Source: Flaveria trinervia
Lineage: Eukaryota > Streptophyta > Magnoliopsida > Asterales > Asteraceae
Assembly (NCBI GenBank): GCA_025506515.1
Contig: CM046447.1
Span: 84,579,748-84,643,747 of the forward strand
Reading direction: 5' to 3'
Length of the DNA: 64,000 nt
This document shows, one piece after another, positions 35,101 to 46,420 of the stretch. The position numbers and the translations under genes were made by a program. Positions within the stretch are counted from its first letter, which is position 1; every line of letters starts with the position of its first letter. The notes below the pieces were generated by a model. It saw nothing but the letters and a program-made list of their open reading frames with translations. It ran no database searches and had not been told where the DNA came from.

Positions 35101-35790
35101 GCAATGAAGAAACAAGCTTTGAAGCTGTACACTCTTAGGCATACATTCTAACATCAAAGAGAAAGAGTGAGGATTTGGCCAGACCCCAGGGTAAGTTCCA
35201 GAATACACAAGAAGAACATACCAAGTAGATATCATGGCCAAGTGAAAAAGACTTTGAATGCTGCAATTATGTTGGCTATGGTGGTCTCACCCTGGGAGAT
35301 TATAGAAGAATTCAAGAGAGCACACAACTCAAAGAGAACCCCTCAATATCTACTTGAGAACAAAATGATCAAGAAGGGGCTGTTATATAAGAGACTTGAA
35401 GTTCTTCAAAAGAGTGAACTCCAGTTGTTGCTAGAAGGCTCTCATCCAGATGAATTCGCATACAAAGAGATCACAACTGTTGAGTTGAAGAATGGGAAGA
35501 CAGTAAGGTATCTTTCTAATATTATGGCCCTGAGTTCTTCTTTGAGGGAGAAGCAGAAGAACTCACCAAGGAGGAACAAGTTGTTCTCCTTGAGGCCTAT
35601 GCAAGAGAGTCTTACAGGACTCATCAATGGGAATTAGGTTTCATGGTTGGGACAAGACTCTGTGTCTAGTTTCCCCAAGACAAAGTTCCTTCCACACTTA
35701 GCCAATCAAAAGATCAGAAACCTTTTCCCGGCTTGTGCTTACATGATTACCTCTGAAGCTGATCAAGAGGGTGTTTCTGCCAAAGAATAA
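32177..35790 (+). pseudogene. B extra (post-pol) ORF, broken
   Basis: ATG at 32177 (MATMKLKPRHNCVSYLSKS). The conserved N-terminal region runs to about 32850 with TSSWDQMSSQWQQVLYS and WLLYPRFLMAIILNQLKSEG. Then a proline/threonine linker (KPKPKPKKAQ), the longest open piece 33713-34597 with a K/E/R-rich probable coiled coil (34080-34260) and a helical domain, an acidic run E/D(about 20) at 34866-34915, and the conserved C-terminal part 35041-35790. Basic patches (KERKRKR) could be nuclear localisation signals. Frameshifts at about 32235, 32520 and 34590, and stops. No env-like features. About 1,200 codons if whole, unusually long for a retrotransposon accessory ORF. Confidence 0.7.
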
Positions 35791-35828
35791 GTGGGATCAT
35801 CAATAAACTTAGAGGTTTTGGCTGCATT

Positions 35829-35843
35829 GGTTCAGGGGGAGTT
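35829..35843 (+). other. Polypurine tract of B
   Basis: GGTTCAGGGGGAGTT directly before the LTR start at 35844. Confidence 0.85.
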
Positions 35844-36595
35844 TGTTGACCAAAAGAACCAATGAGCCTGATCAGAAAAACCTCCAAGTCCCACAGACAT
35901 TACAACTGTTGAAGTAGATCACAACAGCTGAAGACATCAGCTGATTACAAGGTCTGAAGACAAATTCTGAAGACAAGATCTGAAGATTTCTACTGAAGAC
36001 AAAGTCTGAAAGTAAAGTACTGAAGACAAAGTCTGAAAGTGAAGTACAAAGACAAAGTCTGAAGCTATCAGCTGAAGACAACGTTTGAAATAAAAGTCTG
36101 AAAAACAAAGACCGAAGACCAGAGTGATCAGTAGTTGTCACAACAGCTGAAGTTATTAACTTCAGTAGTTGTGATAGTATTCCTTTTCAGTACTTGTAAT
36201 TTACCTTTCAGTAGTTTGTAGGTTGAGTAGTTTTAGTTCAGTAGTTTTATGTTCTTGTACTTATCGTTCTTTGAGATGGTGATCAGTTGTTGAGAACATT
36301 CTCGGTAGTTTGCATAGTTTCTGTTGTTGTATAATTTTGTTAGATGTCACTATCAAGTGACATTAACAGACGTCACATTCCTTATATAAGGAATGTTCAC
36401 CTAATTGTAACGTGTGACTTTCAGGCACCACGAAAGCATTTGAATGAAATATCCTTTTGCAGAATTATCTCTCTCTCTATAACCATGTATTATTCCATTG
36501 AATATCAATTGAGTTCTTGCTAAATTGTCTAATTCATTGTTTGAATTCCGCTGCAATCTACTCCAGTAATCAAACTTAAATCACTGATCCTAACA
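35844..36595 (+). repeat. 3' LTR of B
   Basis: 752 bp, TGTTGACC (one G lost compared with the 5' LTR) ... CTGATCCTAACA, followed by the TSD ATTAA. The TATA palindrome (36376-36395) is unchanged; other differences from the 5' LTR are scattered. Confidence 0.92.
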
Positions 36596-36600
36596 ATTAA

Positions 36601-37657
36601 GAACCCGATTACGCCTCATCCGGAGGGCGGTGATGAGAGTGCCACCTAAGAGCCTTGGTAAAGGAGGCTGTTGTAAAAGAAGTTCATCAGGTCATGTAGA
36701 CGATCTTACCGTCTGTGGTGATCGAAGTTATCAAGGCTGTATGAGAAGGGCAAAGAAAGGAGAGAAATCGATCTTTGGAAGAACGGGAGCAACCGGAGCC
36801 GGAAACGGTTCTCTCTGATGATGAAGAAAACGAAGAAGAAGAGCCTGTGCTGGAGGCGGCATGAGGCTGTAACTATGGGGCAATTCCACGATGCAAGCCC
36901 CCTGCTTTTGATGGTAACAGCACTACTGCTACTGCTCACTAGTGGGTGAGAGAAATGGAAGATGTCTTGAACATCAGCATATGTCGGGAGGATCATAAGG
37001 TAAAGTTTGTTGCCCACTCATTTGTGGACTCGGCTTTATGTTGGTGGGACTATATAGTCCAAGCCGAGGGTAGTCGGCCAATCGCGAGGATGAGATGGTC
37101 TGAACTAAAGAAATTGGTGATAAGAGTGTTGTCCTCATAGGCAGATGGATAAGTGGAGAGAGAGTTCCTGCAGCTGGAGGCGGGCACCATGACATATCAA
37201 CAATACACCACCAAGTTCAACGAGATGGCACGTCTAGTGCTGGACCAAGTGACACCTTTATCACAAAAGATTAAAAGATACATTTAGGGCTTGTCAGCCG
37301 ATATTCGCAATCACATGATCGCCACCGGCTGAGCACGTTTATGATGAGATATCCGTGGTGGTGGTGGCTGAAGGTAGCAAGAAGGATGGTGGTGATCGGA
37401 ACTAGAATCGGAAGAGGTTTGGTCGAGGTGATTCTCGACGGGTAACAATAGGGCACAGGTGGACAATCGTTGTGTAGTCACACTGGGTACAGGATTGAAG
37501 AAGTGTGGCAAATGTGGGAAGGAGCACAATGGCGAGTGTATGTGGGGGGTTAAACGTCTGTTTCAAGTGTGGAAAGCCTGGTCATAAGGCTAGATATTGC
37601 AGGGGTACGAGGTGTTTCATCTTTGGCGAGTGAAGGAACCGATCGCTGAGGGTTCCG
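36601..37657 (+). pseudogene. gag: G1 gag, main part
   Basis: Resumes after the B insertion. An acidic segment (about 36780-36865) precedes the Gypsy gag domain: PPAFDGNS at about 36900, WVREMEDVL, CWWDYIVQAEG and REFLQLEAGTMTYQQYTTKF. Near the C-terminus are two CCHC-like knuckles, one irregular (CGKCGKEHNGEC, about 37503-37540) and one regular (CFKCGKPGHKARYC, about 37559-37600). Several stops (e.g. 37138, 37288). Forms the particle and binds RNA. Confidence 0.8.
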
Positions 37658-37658
37658 G

Positions 37659-38132
37659 GTGAAGAAGTCAGGAAGTGAGGACGGAGGTGAGCGCCAGGCA
37701 TTCACAATGACACAGGAGGAGGCTAGGACGGACCCTGATGTTGTGTCCGTACATTTAGTGAACCAAACTTTAGCTTCTGTTTTATTCGATTCAGGTGCCG
37801 GTAAAAGTTTTATTTCTGCTGCTTTTTATGCTAAGTTTCCTGTTAATAGTAGTAGACGTATTGATGTGCCCTTTGTGGTAGAAACCGCCATAGGTAAGTC
37901 GACCAGAATTTCTAAGATGATAGAAGACTGTGATGTGGAACTAGAAGGTTATAACTTTCAGGTCAGACCGTTCGTGATGACCTTAGGTGGTTTTGATATG
38001 GTTCTTGGGATGGATTGGTTGGCAGACTACAAGACGAACACTGTATGTCGCAAGAAGATGATTCGTGTGACAGCATCTGACGGAGGTAAGGTATCAGTTT
38101 ATGGGGATCGGGTCATGACGCCCCCAAAGTAA
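37659..38132 (+). pseudogene. pol: G1 aspartic protease
   Basis: Open frame with VLFDSGAGKSFIS (active-site D-S-G), the flap-like region, and MVLGMDWLADYKTNTVC, the usual end of Gypsy proteases. Cleaves the gag-pol polyprotein. The ORF is still uninterrupted, but its neighbours are broken. Confidence 0.88.
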
Positions 38133-38574
38133 TCTCAATAGCGGTGGTAGGAAAGTGCATAAGGCATGGATGTAGTGCCTACTTGGCCTATGTAAAGGAT
38201 GTGGATAGGCCAGCACCACAACTGTCTGATGTACCGATTGTGTGTGACTTTCCAAACGTGTTCCTAGAAGACTTACCAGGAGTGCCACCTAACCGAGAGA
38301 TTGAGTTTCAGATTGATCTGCTACCGGGTGCCCAACCTGTTCACAAGGCACCGTATCATTTGGCTCCAACTGAGATGTAAGAGTTGATAGAGCAGTTGCA
38401 AGAGCTGCTTGATAAGGGGTTTATTAGACTAAGTATCTCTCCTTGGGGTGCTCCGATCTTATTTCTGAAAAAAAAGAGAGTAGTATGAGGATGTGAATTG
38501 ACTACCGTGAGCTAAATAAGTCAACGATAAAGAACCGATACCCCTTACCAAGAGTTGATGAGTTGTTTGATCAG
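38133..38574 (+). pseudogene. pol: G1 reverse transcriptase, 5' part, cut by C3
   Basis: FPNVFLEDLPGVPPNREIEF, the start typical of Gypsy RT; LDKGFIRLSISPWGAPILF; and a damaged version of the IDYRELN region. It stops at RYPLPRVDELFDQ-like sequence where the C3 LTR begins (38575). The catalytic YVDD part must lie right of the window. Confidence 0.88.
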
Positions 38575-39284
38575 TGTTGATCCATATGTACCTAGTTTAC
38601 GATCTTAATGTAATATGTCTGTTATGTCCTAAATGTAATGAAACGTATGTGTTGAATAAAACATAATATCTGGTTGTTGATCTTAATGTTTAATGTTTCA
38701 GTGTATGTTTTAATGTTTATCATTTATTAACGCATATTGAACCAACTATATAGTTTTGTGGTTGTTTGAATAGATCATAGTCAAAGAAGGATTGAGCAAC
38801 ATATTCAAACTTAGTCATATGAAGTTCTCATGCGAATCGCCCATGCTAATGGACCATACGCATGAACAACTTCATGCTAATGAACTAATCGCACGACCGA
38901 ACCAAGAGACTGGATCAGTCACACAATTATGACATGAGATTGACTCAGTCGCATGACTGAACACTCGGTCGTGCGAATGGATCAACGGCATGACTCATTC
39001 GCACCAATGGGTAACCCTAACCTATAAATACCACTTAATTCGTGGAAAAACGTAACACATTGAAGAATTCAACTCCTACACGTACCCTAGCCGTCTAGAA
39101 CGTCCAAGAAAGCCAGTCCAAGTTCATAGATCGTTCTTGATCGATTACTATTCATTCTTAATGTTTAGATTATTGTTATATCGATCAGGTTAACGTTCTC
39201 ACTGTTTGGATCGCCAATCAAATAGGATTCCGCACTATTTGAGTTGGTATACACATGAATCAGTTAGTACTCTGTCCAGTAACA
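38575..39284 (+). repeat. 5' LTR of C3
   Basis: 710 bp, TGTTGATCC...CCAGTAACA. TATA box TATAAATA near 39023. Contains degenerate CATGCGAATCG/CGCACGACTGA motifs (38825-39005). A diverged relative lies reversed at 2897-3932. Confidence 0.88.
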
Positions 39285-39286
39285 AG

Positions 39287-39300
39287 TGGTATAAGAGCTT
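39287..39300 (+). other. Primer binding site of C3
   Basis: TGGTATAAGAGCTT, 2 bp after the LTR; a tRNA-Met PBS with a mismatch. The leader 39301-39777 has no gene but holds more CGCACGATTGA motifs (39510-39740). Confidence 0.8.
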
Positions 39301-39777
39301 TGGCTCTTGATTTACGTGTGATTCAATCGATTTTGATATAAAAATTGTGTTTTTCACACAAAAACGCAATCTTTTGTGTCAAACACTGTATTGGACATCT
39401 CCAGATAAAAAAGTTAATGTTTTCCGGCATACGACAATTAGGGTTAGTGAGAAATTCGTGTTATTGCTTCAAAATACCTTAAACCCTCGAATTCTCAAAA
39501 TTCAGCAGCTTCAGTCGCACGATTGACTCAATCGCACGACTGAATCCATATGCATCCCTCATATGCACGATTGCACTTATTTGTACATCCACTCATAAGA
39601 CTAAACTATCCATTCACCTTGTTCATCCGTACCTGTCCATTCGCACGATTGATTCATTCGCATTTGTTCATTCGCACGTTTGAGTCATTCGCATTGTTAA
39701 ATCTCACGAGCTGTCCAATCGCACACCTTCATTAGCACAAGTAAAACAGTTTGTTCCAAAGTTTAAAGTCGATAGTA

Positions 39778-41759
39778 ATGGAGGATCAATATTCAACGTT
39801 CACTGCAGGAAAGGATTCTAGGATTCAAAATTTGTTGCTTCTAGAAAATGAAGTGGGAAATTATAACAAGCCCCCTAAGCTTATAACGTTAGATGATTAC
39901 CCATAATGGAAGCAAATATTTGAGATTTACTTAAATGGAGTAAATCCCAATTTGTGGGAGTCAATAAAGACAGGATATAGCATGCCTGTAGGTGCAGATG
40001 GAGCAAACTCACCTTAAGCAGTATGACTGGCGACCAAAAGGTAAAGTACAATGCAGAGAAGAATGTATATGCATTGCCAACTCAGTTAATTCCTAAGGAC
40101 ATCTTGCATCAGTTTTCTGAGAACAAGCAAGCTAAGAAGCTGTAGGATGCACTGGAAAAGAGCTATGAAGGAAATGCATCGTTAAAAGCTCTAAAGGCTA
40201 AAGCGTTAAAGAAGGAGTTTGACAACTTCTCGTCAATGGGAAATGAGAGCTTGGACGACGTCATTGACCGGTTCTACCACTTAATGAGTGAGCTACACAG
40301 TCATGGGTTGCCAAAGAAGTGGGTTTCCTTTGGATCCAACCTCAGACAGAATGATTTGCTAGCGAAGTTAGATATCAACGACTTCATTCTGAAGCTGAGA
40401 GAGGAAAAGTCGAGGATGAAGTACAGGGCCCAAAAGTCGTCATGTGATCGGAATCCGGCACTGTACAACTCAACTCCACAAGCCAAAACGTCTGGAGCAC
40501 CACATCAAACGTCATTTGTGTCGAGTTCAGCCGATCCATCTCAAGATACTACTTCTGGATCTGACATGTTAGGGTCATCTTGTACTCAATACATAGCACC
40601 TGAAACCAATGCTACAAAACTGAAGACTGAGAATCTCGGGAATGTTACAATAAAGGTAGCAAAGGAACACATGGATCTCTTAGCAACTGTCGTTCACTCC
40701 TATGATGGACTAGTTGCTGGGAAGATTGGGAACTGCCATCTGGCAGACGAGGACTACGAGCAGGTAGATGAGACAAAGCTGGAGAGAATGGACATCATGT
40801 GGGCCTTAGCAAGTGCTGTTCGGAGAGCTAAAAAGTTTGTCGGAAGACCGGTTAGATCATTATTGCTACTAAGGATATGACTTTTGGTTTTGACAAGACC
40901 AAAGTTACGTGCTTCAACTGTGGGAAAAAAGGGCACTCCTATGATGGACTAGTGGCTGTGTGAAGCCCAAGAAGACAGGAAATGGAAATCCATTCTCATC
41001 TTTCACTAGTCAGGATAAACCCACAAGCAGTCCTACTTCGTCAAGCAAGGATCCTAAAGCCTTGACTACTCACGATGACGAAGGACAAGATTGGAGCTTT
41101 CGGTTTGTGTCCCCGGGAGAATCCAACATCGCTAGTGCTGAAGATCTAGATGACGACACGGCAAGCGAATGTGATATTGTAGTGGAACTTGTGATGTCAA
41201 ATGTTGAAAAGACTGTAACTTTGGTTGATCTCCTGTCTGAAGAAGGGACAAGTTCCACAAGTTCAAAATCACCAGAACTAGAAAAGTCAGACACTACTTT
41301 GATGGCTGATTCAACCTCACTCTCTTAGGTAAGTACCATTACTCAACTTTTCAATAATCATGCTTGTTCTGATTGTAATAAATTTAGGGAAAGCATTGAT
41401 GTGAAATTTTCTAGGTTATTAGACCATAATGATAACTTAGTAAAGGACTTACAACTATGCACAAAAGCAAATAGAGTCTTAAAACAAAATGAGCACAACT
41501 ATAAAGAAAAGATAGAACTTTTGAATTAACAACTTAGGGAAACTGAAGTTGTAGCTCTTAACCAAGCTAATGACATTAATTTCTATCTAAACTCCCTAGA
41601 AGACACTAAGAAACAAAAAGCAGTTTTGGATGTAGAAGTAAATTCATTAAAACAAAAATTGCATAGTTGGACAAGTACTTCTCATATTGTCCAACACTTA
41701 GTGAGAGAACACAACAATGGGGAGGGTTTGGGATATAAAGTAGTACCACCACCACATGA
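39778..41759 (+). pseudogene. gag: C3 gag, interrupted by G2
   Basis: ATG at 39778 (MEDQYSTFTAGKDS). Gag polypeptide domain to about 40430 with WKQIFEIYL, NESLDDVIDRFYHL and LRQNDLLAKLDINDF; VDETKLERMDIMWALASAVRRAKKF near 40765-40840 is a signature I associate with Sirevirus gag. CCHC knuckle at about 40912 (CFNCGKKGH), whose second half is disrupted by a duplicated 20-bp piece. Then an S/T-rich acidic region (40960-41328) and a coiled coil (41380-41700). Stops at about 39904, 40015, 40144, 40953 and 41326. G2 enters at codon HD of PPPHD, and the frame continues at 58885. Confidence 0.82.
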
Positions 41760-44473
41760 TGTCACACCCTCAAAATCCACGTGCGGGGTTTTACCGCGAG
41801 GCATGTGAACAAACCAGGATCGCAGTCAATAGTTACTCAGAACGACACTAAATGCCAACATTAACATAAAGTCAACCAAAGTTTAAACTTGAAACTGTGA
41901 GGAAGCGTTTTGTAAAACAACCCAAAGAATATAAATGCATACTATGGCAAAACATGCACCAACCCAAATGAGTAAACATTAATCTTTAAAAACAATAAAG
42001 ATGTATTTAAGACCAACTCTTAGAATGCAAGGTGAATCCATGCAGCGCTCCTAAAGGCAAGCAAGTTAATGACATGAGAATAGCATACTAAAATGTCAAC
42101 ACATGGTTGGTGAGTTCAAGAGTTGATATTCAAACATAAGCAGTTAAATAATTGAGATATAAAAGTAGTGCATTGTAACAGATAGCTAGTCTATTAACAA
42201 AAATATTAACTCATAGTGATTTAACAATTGAAGTTGACTGTGTTACGTTGTTGCCTCCTGTCACGACTTAACAGGTCGTGACAATGTTCAATAGGAAAAA
42301 TTGCACCTGGTTGACCTCAAGTCACACAGGTGGGGCTCGTCAGACCCAGTAGTACTACCCAAATTTCCCCGCTATTCAATATTAACAATTCGAAAGTGCG
42401 AGGACTTTTCCATGATAATAACAGAATATTAATATTATGCACAACTCGAGTATATAAAGCGTTTGTAGTTGCCAGTATGCTATATCTCCCAAAAGAGATT
42501 AAGTAAATAGTGGGGCATGAACTCACGTGGTATGCGCAAGGATACTTAAAGATTAACTTGACAAGGACAAGTGGAAAGACAACCTTCAGAGGTTACCTAG
42601 AACACACAAGTACATTACACATACACAGAAATTCTAAGGAAAACCCTAAGTTCTATACAATTAAAGAACCTAAGGTTTCAGAACACAAATGCGATTGACT
42701 CAGTTGACCCGTTTGACCCGTTGGTGACATTATAGTCGTAAACCATTTAAGCAAGCATACTTATACATCATACATGGTTAACAATCAAATGTATCACATG
42801 TATGCTACATTATCCATCTGTATCACTTAGATCATCATACTACCAAGTATCATACAAGTCATGCGAATCTAATACATTACAAGCCTACTAGTTATAACAT
42901 CACTAACATGCACATAATGATCAAATCACGCACTACATGCCATGTGAAGCCACTCACGACTTCACACCCTAAACCCTGCCAATCCTACTTAGTAGGGGCC
43001 TCAGATTCACACGCGTGTATGATGATCATAATCATATTCATTAACCCTGTTCATTGCATTCAACATACACCACAATAATTAATTTCCAGTCCCAAACATG
43101 ATGTCTTAACTACTAATCAACATTAACATCATACATGATCATCAAAGTCCATACATATAAATTAACATATTCTACCACCTTAGAAATCATCCATGAACAT
43201 ACTAACATGCTCCTAATATCCCAAACATGTTCAAACTATCATCTTTCAAACTTTGTGCAAATAAAGTATCCCTTTTGGGAAAGTACATTCCAAAATCTAT
43301 CAAACACCCAATGTATTCATGAATTCATCACTAATATAGCATTTCAAGTTCATAACAACAACTAGACATGATCAACAATGCCTAATCATCATAATCCATC
43401 AATCATCATGAACAAAAGTCTCCACTTTTGGCAAGATATGAACAACAATATTCATTCTAAGATTCCTAGCATTCATATCAACAATCTAGCACCTAATCAT
43501 CATCATAAACACATCAACAACATCAATCCATCATTACATCATCATGTCATCAAAATAAAGTTACTATTATTAGTAACCTATGAACACCAACTTCAATTCA
43601 TCAATTTCTTGCAAGATCAATGTAACCTAGCATTCATACAACCTACTAATCATAATACATTCATCAAAAAATCATCAATTTCACACAATCACGTCAATTT
43701 CGATTTAGGGTTTGCCTAGAATGAAAGTTCATGATCAATCCATTAAAAATGTATCATTCATGCATAATCAATGTTAAACAACATGTATACAATCCAACCA
43801 ACATACTAACATCATCAAATAACCAATAATTCCACATCATAACCACCCATTCGAACCAAGGGTTTCGGCCAACATGAAAACTCCCCAAAACTTGTAAAGT
43901 TCTATCCTTTAATGTGTAATGGCTTGTATTTGATGATTCTAACTTGTTGTAATCCTTGAAATCAAGCAAATCCAATGCCTTGATGCTTGTTCTTGGTCTA
44001 ATTCGAAAGAGAGGGGATGTTTGAGGAGTAGTTGCGGCCGAATGGGGGGTGGAGCTAGGGTTTGGGATGTTTTGTTTAATTTAATTTGCATAATTACCAT
44101 TTAAACCTTGTAATTTGTATTTTATAAAACTTAAGCCTTTAAACTCTTTGTAAAGTGTTTTTAACTTAGTAATTTAAAGATATAAACTAATGATAATCAT
44201 TATATATTTTATCTTTATAAAAACACAAGACATACGAATTAACTAGGCAATTTTTCACGTTACGCGATTAATTTTCACAAAGAACATTTAAAATATGCAA
44301 ACACGTAAATATAATACCATAATCACATTATCAGTTAGATTATCATTAACATAACATTGTTAGTTATTATTAGGTCACCAACGTCAAACGACAACTAGTG
44401 TGTGCTTACGACACGTGTATGCAAGACTCAACGGAACTAACGAATTTTGGTAACGGAAAATTACCGGATGTCA
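41760..44473 (-). repeat. G2 LTR, left copy (3' LTR)
   Basis: 2,714 bp; on the minus strand TGACATCCGG...GGGTGTGACA. Colinear with the middle LTR 47517-50259 over its whole length (e.g. ACACCCTCAAAATCCACGTG, TGTGTTACGTTGTTGCCTCC). AT-rich, non-coding; the open frames at 43135-43719 are chance stretches of ATCATC-like sequence. Confidence 0.9.
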
Positions 44474-44640
44474 CATTATCCCAATGTTGAAAGAATTTTC
44501 GTCCTGAAAATTGCGTTACATGGTGAGAGTATTCCATCACTGGTCTACTGCATTGGCACACATAAACCGAAATCGAGTGAGTTTTGGATGAGTTGTCACA
44601 TCATCCCTATGTTGAAAGAAATTTCGTCCCGAAATTTAAA
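44474..44640 (-). other. G2 polypurine tract region, duplicated
   Basis: Minus-strand AACATTGGGATAATG abuts the LTR. The unit TCACATTATCCC.ATGTTGAAAGAA, followed by TTTCGTCC.GAAA, recurs about 125 bp away (44594-44634). The same pair occurs in the right copy (50256-50298 and 50381-50423). Confidence 0.55.
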
Positions 44641-44730
44641 ATCAATACCTTCGTCTGCTGGCATCGTCTTTTCAAATAGTTGAGGGTACTTATGCTTTAT
44701 TTGATCTTCTCGTTCCCATGTGAATTCCGG

Positions 44731-45234
44731 TCAATGTCGTGAATTCCAATGGATTTTGACAATGGGTATCTTGCTTTGCTTAAGTGTTTTCACCTCACGA
44801 TCCATCACCTCGACTGGTTCTTCAATAAAAGACAATTGTTCATCCACTTGAACTTCTTCTAGTGGTACAACCATTGTTTCATCAGTTAGGCACTTCTTTA
44901 GGTTCGACACGTGAAATACATCATGGATTCCACTTAGCGAATCAGGTAGGGCTAGTCGATAGGCCACTGCACCTACTCTTTCCACTATTTCAAATGGTCC
45001 AACGTACCTCAGATTTAGCTTCCCTTGCTTGCCAAACAGAACTACGCCTTTCCAAGGTGAGACTTTCAACAAAACCTTGTCACCAACCTGAAACTCTAAA
45101 GGTTTCCGTCTCTGATCAGCATAACTCTTTTCTTTGTCTCGTGATGCATCCATACGATTTCGTATCTGCATAGTCTTCTCGGTTGTCTTATGAATTAACT
45201 CAGGACCTGTTAGCTGACTATCAGCAATTTCCAC
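44731..45234 (-). pseudogene. pol: G2 left: integrase C-terminus with chromodomain-like end
   Basis: Minus-strand frame with RRKPLEFQVGDKVLLKVSPW, LRYVGPFEIVERVGAVAYRL and HDVFHVSNLKKCL, the standard Gypsy integrase C-terminal region, then IPIVKIHWNSRH, the start of a CR-type chromodomain. It stops early; the right copy continues to EFTWEREDQMK. This domain guides integration in chromoviruses. Confidence 0.85.
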
Positions 45235-46017
45235 CTAGCAAACTGGTGATCTACATTTTCTCCCATACAGTTCCTTCAAAGGTGCCACCAGTATGCTATT
45301 ATGATAACTGTTGTTATAAGAAACTCCACCAATGGCAGATGAATTTGCCAGTTATTCCCGAAATTAATCACACAAGCACGTAGCATATCCTCCAACGTCT
45401 GTATGGTACGCTCACTCTAGCCATCTGTCTGTGGGTGATATGCAGTGCTCATATCCAATCGTGTACCCAAAGATTTCTGCAATGATTCCCAGAAATGTGA
45501 CGTGAAACAAGCGTCACGGTCGGAAATAATTAAGATTGGTACACCGTGTCTCGAAACGATCTTTTTAAGGTACAGTCGGGTTAATTTTTCCATCTTGTCA
45601 GTTTCCTTAATTCCAAGGACGTGAGCAGACTTGTCAACCGGTCCATGATAACCCATATCGTGTTACAACCGGTATTAGTCTGGGGTAGTTTAGTAATAAA
45701 TCCATGGAGATTTGTTCCCATTTCCACATTGGTATCTCGGGTTGTTGTAACAATCCGGATGGTTTTTGGGATTCCACCTTTACTTTCGAGCAGGTCAAAC
45801 ACTTGCTCACATACGTAGCTACATCCGCCTTCATGTTAGGCCACCAATAGTGCGCCTTTAGATCATGGTACATCTTGTCAGATCCAGGATGTATAGAATA
45901 CTTAGATTTGTGTGCCTCACTCATAACTAAATCCCTTAGATTTCCATAGACAGGCACCCATACTCTATCCATGGAATACCGAATTCCATCCTCTTTCACC
46001 ACCAGTTGTTTATCCAT
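45235..46017 (-). pseudogene. pol: G2 left: integrase zinc finger and core, frameshifted
   Basis: HKSKYSIHPGSDKMYHDLK, WWPNMKADVATYVSKCLTC (HHCC), a broken first-Asp region, then ISDRDACFTSHFWESLQ and STAYHPQTDG. Several frame changes (about 45800 and 45640) and an in-frame stop near 45416. Confidence 0.85.
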
Positions 46018-46420
46018 TCCCCTTAACGACTCAGAACCAACATTTTCGGGCAGTTTGGTACTGATAGTAAGCTATAAAGCTTGCACCCGTCTGGGTTTAG
46101 CTGTTTCCTTCTGGCTTAAGGAATCAGCAACCACATTCGTCTTTCCCGGATGATACTTGATAGCGCAATCATAGTCGTTTAGTAGCTCCACCCAATGTCG
46201 TTGCATCATATTCAACTCCTTTTGCTCGAAGATATGTTGAAGACTCTTGTGATCGGTGTAGATTGTGCACTTGGTACCGTACAAGTAATGTCTCCAAATC
46301 TTTAAGGCACAAACCACTTCACCCAACTCTAGGTCATGGGTGGTATAGTTCTTCTCGTGAACCTTTAGTTGTCTCGAGGCGTAGGCTATCACCTTTTCTC
46401 GTTACATCAAGACATAACCC
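46018..46420 (-). pseudogene. pol: G2 left: RNase H
   Basis: VIAYASRQLKVHEKNYTTHDLELG, HYLYGTKCTIYTDHKSLQHIF (catalytic YTDHKSL intact, unlike the right copy) and QRHWVELLNDYDCAIKYHPGKTNVVADSLS. Intact over about 106 codons. Confidence 0.88.

Larger units (their letters stand above)
15281..36595 (+). mobile_element. Copia element B, split by nested A2, TSD ATTAA
   Basis: LTRs at 15281-16045 and 35844-36595; ATTAA at 15276-15280 and 36596-36600. Its own sequence is 15281-20545 plus 29514-36595: PBS, gag, PR, INT, RT, RH, linker with putative internal promoter, extra ORF, PPT. A2 sits in the pol region at the end of INT (TSD GTTTG at 20541-20545 and 29514-29518); pol reads on in homologous order across the gap. 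It is closely related to A1/A2 in coding regions, but its LTR is a distinct version that shares mainly the first approximately 50 bp and the motif style. Confidence 0.92.
4669..38574 (+). mobile_element. Gypsy element G1, host of three nested Copia insertions
   Basis: The oldest frame of the window. Its own sequence is 4669-7108, 15112-15280 and 36596-38574: 5' LTR, PBS, leader, gag, protease and the first part of RT. Removing A1 (7109-15111) and B (15281-36595) together with one copy of each TSD rejoins leader to gag and gag to gag. The RT ends at 38574, where the C3 LTR begins, and the remainder should lie right of the window. PR preceding RT, CCHC knuckles and LTRs over 2 kb fit a Gypsy/Metaviridae element, probably of the Tekay-like chromovirus group by the look of the protein; that clade call is inference. 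Confidence 0.85.

Noticed and set aside
43135..43719. Genes inside the G2 LTRs
   Set aside because: The frames are AT-rich ATCATC-like stretches, not kept in the matching part of the other LTR (48893-49216 reads differently).
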